NCBI GenBank assembly: GCA_964354855.1
Contig: CAYHBO010000043.1
Coordinates: forward strand, 1-12,740
Direction: 5' to 3'
DNA length: 12,740 nt
Source: CAYHBO01 sp964354855
GTDB lineage: Bacteria; Babelota; Babeliae; Babelales; RVW-14
The notes beneath the pieces are model-generated. The model worked only from the letters and a program-made list of their open reading frames with translations, was not told the DNA's origin and did no database searches. This document shows, in pieces, positions 6,861-12,740 of the stretch. The position numbers and the translations under genes are program-made. Position 1 is the first letter of the stretch, and each line of letters begins with the position of its first letter.

Positions 6861-6901
6861 TATACTGGTGGGTATTATGCGTGATAATAGTGGTATTATC
6901 A
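6861..6901 (+). promoter_or_regulatory. Possible promoter with hairpin/operator for the 6955 gene-murB pair
   Basis: TATACT (6861-6866) could be a -10, with TTCAAA 17 bases upstream as a weak -35. Just downstream, TGATAATA (6882-6889) and TATTATCA (6894-6901) form a perfect 8-base inverted repeat around GTGG, near the expected start of the transcript. This could be an operator or a leader hairpin. It lies about 55 bases ahead of ATG 6955. Confidence 0.3.
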
Positions 6902-6954
6902 TTACCAAGCATAGAGGTTTTAAGTCGATAACGTTTTTAGTAGAAAGGACTTCC

Positions 6955-7422
6955 ATGAATTCAAGTCTTTCACTATCGATAGAACTCATTTACTTAATGG
7001 GATGGCTATTAAAAAATGAAAAGTCGAAGCTCAATGCCCTCGTTAAACAGGCGATGAATGATGGGCTGGCTTATGACCTTCAAAAATTGAATGATATTGT
7101 ACATGAAGATGTTTCTGATCATCTCCATAAAACGGTGCTTAATTTTTTGACGTATATGGAAGAAGCTTTAGCAAATAATTTAGATGGATTGAATCTCCAG
7201 CATGATGCTGAAGAGGTAATTCTTCCTGCATTGAATAATCTTGAAGAAGATAGTTTAAATGATAATACATTGCAGGTAAGTATTCAGCGCGCTAAAGCCG
7301 ATTTACAAAGAGAAGTTGAGACCGGTGTTGCTAAAACATTAAATCCAGAGCACGCAAAGCAGATTTTGTTTAAGCATATTTTAGAAAATTGGCAACCAAA
7401 TAACGAAGAAATTCTCAACTAA
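6955..7422 (+). CDS. Helical protein of unknown function, coupled to murB
   Basis: ATG 6955 has an AAAGGA ribosome site at 6944-6949 with a 5-base spacer. The open frame extends back to 6757, but that part looks non-coding and has no ribosome site. The 155-residue product is predominantly helical and acidic. Its N-terminus is mildly hydrophobic (LSIELIYLMGWLLK) without a typical signal-peptide end, so it could be a membrane-associated helix or part of a bundle. The rest is rich in Leu, Asn, Asp and Glu. I recognise no family. The stop codon TAA (7420-7422) overlaps the murB ribosome site and only 12 bases separate the genes, so the two are probably translated together. Whether it works in wall synthesis is a guess from position. 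Confidence 0.65.
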   Translation: MNSSLSLSIELIYLMGWLLKNEKSKLNALVKQAMNDGLAYDLQKLNDIVHEDVSDHLHKTVLNFLTYMEEALANNLDGLNLQHDAEEVILPALNNLEEDSLNDNTLQVSIQRAKADLQREVETGVAKTLNPEHAKQILFKHILENWQPNNEEILN

Positions 7423-7434
7423 GGTAATACGCAT

Positions 7435-8361
7435 TTGAAGATTGAATCACAGGTTACGTTGGCCGACAAAAACTGGTTTAAAACCGGTGGTTGTGCGGCC
7501 TTCTTTTGTCAGCCGACTAATGCGCAGGAAGCGCAGCAAGCGTTACAGTTTGCTGCTGAAAAGCAGTTACCTATTGTTATTTTAGGGCAGGGTGCTAATG
7601 TGCTCATCAGTGATGATGGCGTTGATGGATTAGTCATTCAGCCAGCACTTAAGCAGTTAGTTATTGATCATGATCACAAGACCATAACCGCAGGAGCTGG
7701 GGTGGTGGTGCAGAACTTGATCGATTATTGTCTAGCGAATGGGTTCTTTGGGCTTGAAGATTTTAGTGGGATTCCAGGAACTGTTGGTGGTTCTACCTAC
7801 ATTAATATCCATTATTTCGAATATCTCCTGAGTGATTTTTTAGTACGTGCAACGGTGATTAATAAAACATCAGGTGAAATTTTAGAGGTTGATCCATCTT
7901 GGTTTGCGTTTGGGTACAATCAATCAAAGTTGCAAGCAGGTAATCATATGTTACTTGATGCAACGATCATGGTGAAGTTGGGAGATGCGTTACAGGTTGC
8001 TTATGCACGAGGACGTCGTGATGAAATTGTGCGTCATCGCAATCGTCGTTATCCAACGTCAAATACCTGTGGCAGTTTCTTTAGAGCTTTTTATGAATCT
8101 GAAGTGCCAGAAATTAATGGTAAAAAAATTCCCTATGTTGGCTACTATCTTGATAAAGTTGGGGTTAAAGGAGTGCTGCGTTTTGGCAATGCGGTTGTTT
8201 CACATCAGCATGCGAATATGCTTGTGACATTACCAAATGCGACATCGAATGATGTTATTCAACTTGCTCGGATGATGCAGCAACGCGTTCAAGAGACGTT
8301 TGGTATTGTGCCCCAGGCTGAATGTCAGTTTATTGGGTTTAAAGAAAATCCATTGTTCTAA
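7435..8361 (+). CDS. murB: UDP-N-acetylenolpyruvoylglucosamine reductase (divergent)
   Basis: MurB reduces UDP-GlcNAc-enolpyruvate to UDP-MurNAc with NADPH and FAD in the cytoplasm, the second committed step of peptidoglycan synthesis. The protein has 308 residues, starts at TTG 7435 and has AAGGT at 7421-7425 as ribosome site. The FAD-binding part is clear: NWFKTGG (13-19), GQGANVLISDDG (51-62), AGAG (86-89) and GIPGTVGG (112-119). The catalytic Ser214 (TCGSFFRAF) and the C-terminal Glu296 (ECQFIGF) are present. Two usual features differ. The stretch after GIPGTVGG, normally MNAGAYG-like, reads INIHYFEY. The YR-S motif whose Arg helps catalysis (R159 in E. coli) reads YNQS (161-164). It is therefore either an unusually divergent enzyme or one with altered chemistry. 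The family assignment itself is firm. Confidence 0.92.
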   Translation: MKIESQVTLADKNWFKTGGCAAFFCQPTNAQEAQQALQFAAEKQLPIVILGQGANVLISDDGVDGLVIQPALKQLVIDHDHKTITAGAGVVVQNLIDYCLANGFFGLEDFSGIPGTVGGSTYINIHYFEYLLSDFLVRATVINKTSGEILEVDPSWFAFGYNQSKLQAGNHMLLDATIMVKLGDALQVAYARGRRDEIVRHRNRRYPTSNTCGSFFRAFYESEVPEINGKKIPYVGYYLDKVGVKGVLRFGNAVVSHQHANMLVTLPNATSNDVIQLARMMQQRVQETFGIVPQAECQFIGFKENPLF

Positions 8362-8380
8362 ATGTGACGATTATTCTTTT

Positions 8381-8478
8381 GACTAGATCCTGAATCAAGT
8401 TCAGGATGACAATTAGGTTAATTTTACTATTTCTTATTTTGTCACCCTGAACTCGATTCAGGGTCCAGTCTTTTTTTT
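8381..8478 (+). terminator. Large inverted repeat plus T8 after murB
   Basis: Arms 8381-8412 and 8439-8470 (32 bases) are reverse complements with four mismatches, all transitions. Each arm is also palindromic (CCTGAA/TTCAGG). A run of eight T follows directly at 8471-8478, giving a strong intrinsic terminator for murB. The right arm has the outline GTCACCC...GGGTCCAG, the same frame as the arms of the element at 4432-4565 but with a different inner stem. It is therefore probably a repeat-family member that came to serve as terminator. Confidence 0.7.
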
Positions 8479-8493
8479 ACTAAAGGGTGTCTT

Positions 8494-9540
8494 ATGAAGA
8501 GCGGTTACTTTTTATTACTTTTCTTACAACTTAGCATGTCTCTTGTTGCTTTTAGTATCAGCGAAACCCCTGTATGTAGCGTATTTACACCAGATTCAAT
8601 TTTAAACCGCAAAGAAAAATACTATCAACTTTATGCTGGAACTAAACAGCGTTATTCAACCTGTACCGGTGTTACCTGGTTTCATGATAACTATATCGCA
8701 GCGCTTAACTTTTATGGGCAAAAAATTAATACTTATACTTTTAATACTGCGACTATCAGCTTTGAGCCTTTGCAGGAGATTAATAATGCACAGGGTGCCA
8801 CTTTTACTCAGGTCGAAAATCTTGTGGTATCTCCAGATGGTACATGGTTAGCGGTTTGCGCTGGAGGTTTTGAAGCCGGTGTAAGCTTTTATAGTATTGA
8901 TCTTAAGACGCATTTGATTAATCCAAAACCGATTTATGCTTTGGGTACCAGCTATTTGGTGCATGGCGCTAGATTTTCTCCTGATGGGAAGTATCTTGCA
9001 ACTGCTGGGTTTAACCGCGATGCTGCTATTTCACTGTATAAAGTAGTCAAAAAAGCTGGTTCGATTGAGCTTATGCGTGTCTATAAAAAATCGAATGACA
9101 TACGAGATCTGTGTTGTAAAGGCATTAACTTTACCAACGATGGTCGGTTTGCCGTTGTTGTGTATGCAGCCGGAGTTGGTGACTACCAACGTAATCCTAA
9201 GAAGGGGGTTATTGAAGTCTATGGCTTTAATGCTGTCAATGGATCTTTGGGTAAGTTTATTTGTTCTACTGACAACGGTTCACCATCATTTTGTTGCGAA
9301 GATGTTTTGTTTATAGATGATGATCGAGCGTTAATGATAACCGATCAACAGAACAGTATGCTGGCTATCTACCCGTTTGATCCTGTAACTGGATTGATAG
9401 GGTCAGCTATTACTTACATGTATCCAGAAAAATCTCAACTTGATTTCCCTCATGGGTTGAGTCTTAAGGCAGATGGAAAGTACTTAGCGGTTACGAATTA
9501 TGGTGATGATGCGTTTAAGGTGTATCAGGTGAATAAGTAG
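8494..9540 (+). CDS. Secreted beta-propeller (lactonase/WD40-like) protein
   Basis: This 348-residue protein has a signal peptide (SGYFLLLFLQLSMSLVAFS, cleavage near residue 22). The mature part is a beta-propeller: blade motifs of the form S-P-D-G-x-x-L-A recur about every 50 residues (SPDG at 113 and 162, TNDG at 214, a degenerate copy at 275, KADG at 326), each followed by strands and a V/I-x-x-Y-x-hydrophobic strand. This matches the YVTN/6-phosphogluconolactonase-like superfamily, whose members act as enzymes or binding scaffolds. No catalytic assignment is possible from motifs. Eight cysteines, including two CC pairs (207-208 and 267-268), suggest disulphides outside the cytoplasm. An AAAGGG ribosome site precedes ATG 8494. 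It begins just after the murB terminator, so it should have its own promoter, which I could not identify. Confidence 0.8.
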   Translation: MKSGYFLLLFLQLSMSLVAFSISETPVCSVFTPDSILNRKEKYYQLYAGTKQRYSTCTGVTWFHDNYIAALNFYGQKINTYTFNTATISFEPLQEINNAQGATFTQVENLVVSPDGTWLAVCAGGFEAGVSFYSIDLKTHLINPKPIYALGTSYLVHGARFSPDGKYLATAGFNRDAAISLYKVVKKAGSIELMRVYKKSNDIRDLCCKGINFTNDGRFAVVVYAAGVGDYQRNPKKGVIEVYGFNAVNGSLGKFICSTDNGSPSFCCEDVLFIDDDRALMITDQQNSMLAIYPFDPVTGLIGSAITYMYPEKSQLDFPHGLSLKADGKYLAVTNYGDDAFKVYQVNK

Positions 9541-9555
9541 TTTTTTCTTATTTAT

Positions 9556-9590
9556 TTGCATTTCCCTATTGGTTCGGATTATAATTCGAA
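9556..9590 (+). promoter_or_regulatory. Promoter with palindromic operator over the -10
   Basis: A perfect TATAAT (9580-9585) lies 18 bases after a weak TTGCAT (9556-9561). The -10 sits at the centre of an 18-base near-palindrome (9573-9590, TTCGGATTATAATTCGAA, one mismatched pair). A dimeric regulator bound there would block the polymerase. It precedes the AAA ATPase start at 9638 by about 50 bases. Confidence 0.4.
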
Positions 9591-9637
9591 TTAGCAGTAT
9601 TTATCTCGGAGTATGATTCGGGCAAGAAGGGCTTGAG

Positions 9638-10975
9638 ATGTTTGAAGACGTTATTATTGAACAAAATCAACATTGGACTGGTAGGTTGCATGAGCAAGGG
9701 GTTGAACGGAGTTATTTTCCAAAACTCATTTCCTATCTTGAATCTGGCATGATTATTTCTATTCTGGGCGTGCGACGTGCGGGAAAGAGTATGCTTCTTA
9801 AGCAAACCATCAATTACTTGATCACTAAGATGCTGGTTGACCCTAAAAACATTCTTTTCCTGAATCTTGAACATCCCTATTTTGCGACCTATGCCAAAGA
9901 TGTTGAGAACTTACAAAAAATTTATGAAGATTATCTGAAGCTTGCTAGTCCACAGGGGAAAATATATGTGATGCTTGATGAGGTACAATTTTTCCTTGAA
10001 TGGCCGGTTTTTGTAAAATCATTGTATGAACAGAAAAGCGTTCAATTTATTTTGACGGGGTCAAATTCAGCACTCGTTTCTTCCGATCTTATGACGTTGC
10101 TTTCAGGACGTACCTTGCCGATTGAGATTTTTCCTCTTTCTTTTAAAGAGCTTGCAGCGGCACAAGGGATAGCGACGGATGATACTATTGTCATGGTAAA
10201 TAATCGCCCACAATTACGAGCGTTGATAGATCAATTTTTGAAGTACGGAGGCTTTCCTGGTGTTGTGCTAAATCTTTTGCCATCCATTGCGTATGACATA
10301 CTTAATGCTTATGGAAAGACGATTCTTTACCAAGACGTTGCGCCGCGGTTGCAACTGAGAAAATCAGTCGAATTGGAGCGGTTGTTTGTGTATCTTATTT
10401 CAAATATTGGCAAGCCGTTTTCGTATACAAAGCTTTCAGGACTTTTGGATTTATCGGATAAAGCGATCAAGGACTATATCGGAGCATTTGCTGATTCATA
10501 TTTGTTGTTTGAACTTGAATCGTTTGATTTTTCATTAAAGAAGCAGATTAAAAGTCCCAAAAAAGTATATTCGATTGATACAGGGCAGGTGAATTCGACA
10601 GCTTTTCATTTTACTGAAAATCTTGGAAGGCTTTTAGAAAACTTAGTATTTTTGGAATTACGTCGTGCTGACTTGGAGGTTTATTATTATAAAACTGAGA
10701 ATAACCTTGAGGTTGATTTTTTAGCTAAAAAAAATCTTAAGCTGGCGTTGATTCAAGTAGCTCTGGATGTTCAGGATCCACAAACGCTTAAGCGTGAGTT
10801 GAGAGCATTGTTCCAAGGACTGACCGAGTTGAAACTTGATAAAGGGATTATTCTTACGCGAGATTATGAAGAACAAGTGGTTATTGAAGATGGAAAGACG
10901 ATAACGATTATGCCTGCTTATACATTCTTCTGTATGCCTGAAGTGGAAAAAAGAGTGTTTTTAGGGCTTGAGTAG
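9638..10975 (+). CDS. AAA_14/DUF4143 family ATPase
   Basis: This 445-residue cytoplasmic protein starts at ATG 9638, with AGAAGGG at 9625-9631 as ribosome site. It has Walker A GVRRAGKS (44-51), Walker B IYVMLDEV (109-116), the sensor ILTGSNS (138-144) and the family-typical SGRTLPIEIFPLSFKE (156-171). The C-terminal half begins with a winged-helix-like segment (about 245-285) and ends in a DUF4143 domain resembling the PD-(D/E)XK nuclease fold: EVDF (358-361), then ALIQV (370-374). In active nucleases the second strand reads (E/Q)xK; here it is QVA, so the lysine is missing. Such proteins are abundant in bacteria and archaea and their role is unsettled. The gene has a possible own promoter and operator. 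Its stop is 13 bases from the convergent USP-like gene. Confidence 0.88.
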   Translation: MFEDVIIEQNQHWTGRLHEQGVERSYFPKLISYLESGMIISILGVRRAGKSMLLKQTINYLITKMLVDPKNILFLNLEHPYFATYAKDVENLQKIYEDYLKLASPQGKIYVMLDEVQFFLEWPVFVKSLYEQKSVQFILTGSNSALVSSDLMTLLSGRTLPIEIFPLSFKELAAAQGIATDDTIVMVNNRPQLRALIDQFLKYGGFPGVVLNLLPSIAYDILNAYGKTILYQDVAPRLQLRKSVELERLFVYLISNIGKPFSYTKLSGLLDLSDKAIKDYIGAFADSYLLFELESFDFSLKKQIKSPKKVYSIDTGQVNSTAFHFTENLGRLLENLVFLELRRADLEVYYYKTENNLEVDFLAKKNLKLALIQVALDVQDPQTLKRELRALFQGLTELKLDKGIILTRDYEEQVVIEDGKTITIMPAYTFFCMPEVEKRVFLGLE

Positions 10976-10988
10976 AAGTCGATTCTCT

Positions 10989-12116
10989 CTACCGACTGAT
11001 TTCTTGTAACGTTTTGTTATCTATTATCATTTCTTTTGCTTTTTTAACAACAAGAGTTACTTCGTTTGGTGACATACTTTTTACAAGATTTGCAGCTTCA
11101 GCTGATCCATTAGTAAGTATAGCATTTATGAGTCTTTCTTGGTTGCGTGTAAAGGGTTCTTCAGTTTTTTCAGTAGTAGCAGATGATGGTTTTGATCGGG
11201 TGGCTTGTGCCGCTGTGTTGCGTTGGTAAAAAAGCATTATAGGGTTACATTCGGTTTTTTCATCAAATATAAATGGTTTTTGTTGGCTGATATCATTAAT
11301 TGTTTCCGGCCTAACTCTTTTAGGGTCTTGAGATCCATTGTAGAGGTACCATTCGCCAACGCGGGTTTGAGACAGTGCATAGAAATGGCCGGCTCTACTG
11401 CCCCCCGAACGAAGAATTATTCCAGAGAGCGTGTATTGATCGGTTATGGCGTGAAAAGGCATTTCGACTTCAGGTCTTAGAGCAAGAACTGGGGCTTGGT
11501 TATTTTTCAGCGCATCTTTCAACTCTTCTTGATCTAAAACAGCTAACGTTTCGATGGTTCTTTCTAGTTGAACTGAACGAAGCATTGGAGGTAAAAATTC
11601 AGCAATATCAATTTGACGAATGTAGAATTTTGCTTTTATCCCATCAAGTTCTCTTGAGTGATGGAGTGCTTTGAGCTTTTGTAGATTAGCAGTTTGTGCT
11701 TTTGTGATTTCGTGTTGGATGTCTGGCGATTTGCCGGTAGTACGGTTTACATATGCTAAAAACGCGTTTATGCCAGCTCTGTCAGTAAAATCAATCGCAA
11801 GATCTCTTGCTGCTTGGCATATACGACAAGTTAATTCTAGTGCAAAAACTCGTCCGTCAACAGCACTATCTCCGGCACTTCTAAGTTGTTTCAATAAAGC
11901 TTGATAGTTTTGATCGGGGTTAGGAACAGTCAAGGGAATGTCAGCAAGACATTGAGAGACTGAATCTAAGTAGCAAAGACCGCTAGATGAGTGAAGTCCG
12001 TGTACGGTTGATTTGGCATGAAGTTCTTCTCGTTCACGTTTGTGCATGGCAAAAGAACCTTCTTGGTTTAGCATAAGCAGTAAAGTGAGTGATAAAAGTT
12101 TATTAAGATTGTTCAT
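10989..12116 (-). CDS. Secreted USP-like deubiquitinase
   Basis: This 375-residue protein has a signal peptide (LLSLTLLLML core, cleavage near GSFA, residue 23). The mature part matches the eukaryotic ubiquitin-specific protease fold at both hallmark boxes. The Cys box GLCYLDSVSQCLADIPL (46-62) has the nucleophile Cys48. The His box YTLSGII...GHFYALS has His244, followed by WYLYN with Asn260 in the place of the third triad residue. NPIMLFYQRN (291-300) is the usual closing strand. The Asn that normally lies five residues before the Cys is Ser43 here, so the oxyanion site differs. The protein is shorter than most USPs and lacks the finger region. A linker (about 301-320) leads to a module of about 53 residues shared with the upstream gene. 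Exported, it would act on host ubiquitin conjugates. AAAGG precedes the start by 5 bases. Confidence 0.8.
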   Translation of the reverse strand: MNNLNKLLSLTLLLMLNQEGSFAMHKREREELHAKSTVHGLHSSSGLCYLDSVSQCLADIPLTVPNPDQNYQALLKQLRSAGDSAVDGRVFALELTCRICQAARDLAIDFTDRAGINAFLAYVNRTTGKSPDIQHEITKAQTANLQKLKALHHSRELDGIKAKFYIRQIDIAEFLPPMLRSVQLERTIETLAVLDQEELKDALKNNQAPVLALRPEVEMPFHAITDQYTLSGIILRSGGSRAGHFYALSQTRVGEWYLYNGSQDPKRVRPETINDISQQKPFIFDEKTECNPIMLFYQRNTAAQATRSKPSSATTEKTEEPFTRNQERLINAILTNGSAEAANLVKSMSPNEVTLVVKKAKEMIIDNKTLQEISR

Positions 12117-12144
12117 AAAGGCCTTTCGCGGATTAGATTTTTAT

Positions 12145-12740
12145 TTATTTCTTTGTGGTGATGGTTGTTAAGGTTTTATTTTTTATGCCCATGCTCAGTG
12201 CACTTTGAATGATAAAATTAATGTCTTCTTTGCTCATTTGTTTAGCAAGACGTGATGCTTGTTCGGAGTCATCTTCGATTATTGCATTCATAAGAGCTGT
12301 TTGCTTTGGAGTCAACGTTACTTCAGGTTCTGCTGTAGCAGTCTGAGGAGTAGGAGTCATAGGTGTTATTTTGTACATTGGGTGATCTTTGGTAAAACCT
12401 TCATCTCGTCGTCTCTGATGAATGGTTTCCTGAACTATTGAAGGAACTATTTTTATATCAGTGACTAATTCACAGGTGCAGTTAAGTTTATCTTTGCAGT
12501 GGCGGGCTAGAGAATCATGGTACATTTCGCCGATAAGCTCTCTTGTTTTGTTTCGCTCTCTAGCGAATTCTTCATCGTTTTGTTTATCGCTTGTTTTTAG
12601 ATAGAAGTAAGGGCAATAAGCCAGACACTTTTTTTTCTCTCTAAAGTGTTTATCTAACGCAGTCTTGACCTTATCACAAAACGCTTCACTTGTTTTGCAA
12701 TATTCAGCTTTTTCACCGCCATCATAATCATGAGACTCTA
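12145..12740 (-). CDS. Cys-rich protein with shared C-terminal module, N-terminus outside the window
   Basis: The frame ending at TAA 12147-12145 stays open to the right edge of the window, so the gene is longer than the 126 residues from the internal ATG at 12525. At least 197 residues are visible. The N-terminal visible part is Lys/Glu-rich with spaced cysteines (EYCKTSEAFC, KKCLAYCPYFY, HCKDKLNCTC), which could form disulphides or bind zinc. It is followed by a basic patch (HQRRRDEG), a Pro/Thr-rich linker, and then a C-terminal module of about 53 residues that aligns without gaps to the end of the USP-like protein. Only 28 bases separate the two genes and both lie on the minus strand, so they form an operon. 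I recognise no catalytic motif. The start cannot be determined. Confidence 0.75.
   Translation of the reverse strand, partial: ESHDYDGGEKAEYCKTSEAFCDKVKTALDKHFREKKKCLAYCPYFYLKTSDKQNDEEFARERNKTRELIGEMYHDSLARHCKDKLNCTCELVTDIKIVPSIVQETIHQRRRDEGFTKDHPMYKITPMTPTPQTATAEPEVTLTPKQTALMNAIIEDDSEQASRLAKQMSKEDINFIIQSALSMGIKNKTLTTITTKK

Noticed and set aside
6757..6954. N-terminal extension of the 6955 gene
   Set aside because: The translated stretch has no clear protein character, covers a GC hairpin and a possible promoter, and has no ribosome site. ATG 6955 has a good one.
11014..11904. Several plus-strand frames of 71 to 99 residues opposite the USP-like gene
   Set aside because: They overlap each other in different frames and lie antisense to a gene with clear motifs. 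None has a ribosome site or family resemblance.
1..12740. tRNA, rRNA or riboswitch genes
   Set aside because: I saw no cloverleaf, T-loop consensus, rRNA segment or known riboswitch core on either strand.

Overview
The window looks like a low-GC bacterial chromosome. Most of its genes carry an N-terminal signal peptide, and several encode eukaryote-like ubiquitin-pathway proteins. Together with the palindromic repeats between genes, this suggests a host-dependent bacterium of amoebae or other protists. Candidatus Dependentiae (TM6) is my best guess. That is an inference from gene content and style, since no rRNA or marker gene is present.

Left part (1-2245). A small secreted Thr/Pro-rich repeat protein (minus strand) is divergent from a secreted RING-H2 protein (555-1310). 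The RING reading frame also holds a ubiquitin-interacting-motif-like helix and is interrupted by two in-frame TAA codons. An unrecognised secreted protein follows, and then a palindromic repeat that separates it from the convergent M3 peptidase.

Middle (2246-6143). A secreted M3 oligopeptidase on the minus strand is followed by about 600 bases without a gene. Those bases hold a 134-bp MITE-like inverted repeat and a promoter. Next is an N-acetylmuramoyl-L-alanine amidase (AMIN plus Amidase_3). Its two halves lie in different frames joined at a run of 11 A, exactly at the domain border. One added A restores a complete, motif-intact enzyme.

Right-middle (6144-10975). A secreted coiled-coil protein has its own good promoter. 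A helical protein of unknown function is translationally coupled to a divergent murB. An inverted repeat followed by T8 probably terminates murB. A secreted beta-propeller protein and an AAA/DUF4143 ATPase follow.

Right end (10976-12740, minus strand). A two-gene operon encodes a secreted USP-type deubiquitinase-like protein and, upstream, a Cys-rich protein that runs off the window. Both end in the same ungapped module of about 53 residues, which I do not recognise as a known domain.

Two themes stand out. One is cell-wall metabolism (MurB, amidase). The other is a secreted set with opposing ubiquitin activities (a RING/UIM relic and a USP-like protease), consistent with manipulation of a eukaryotic host.
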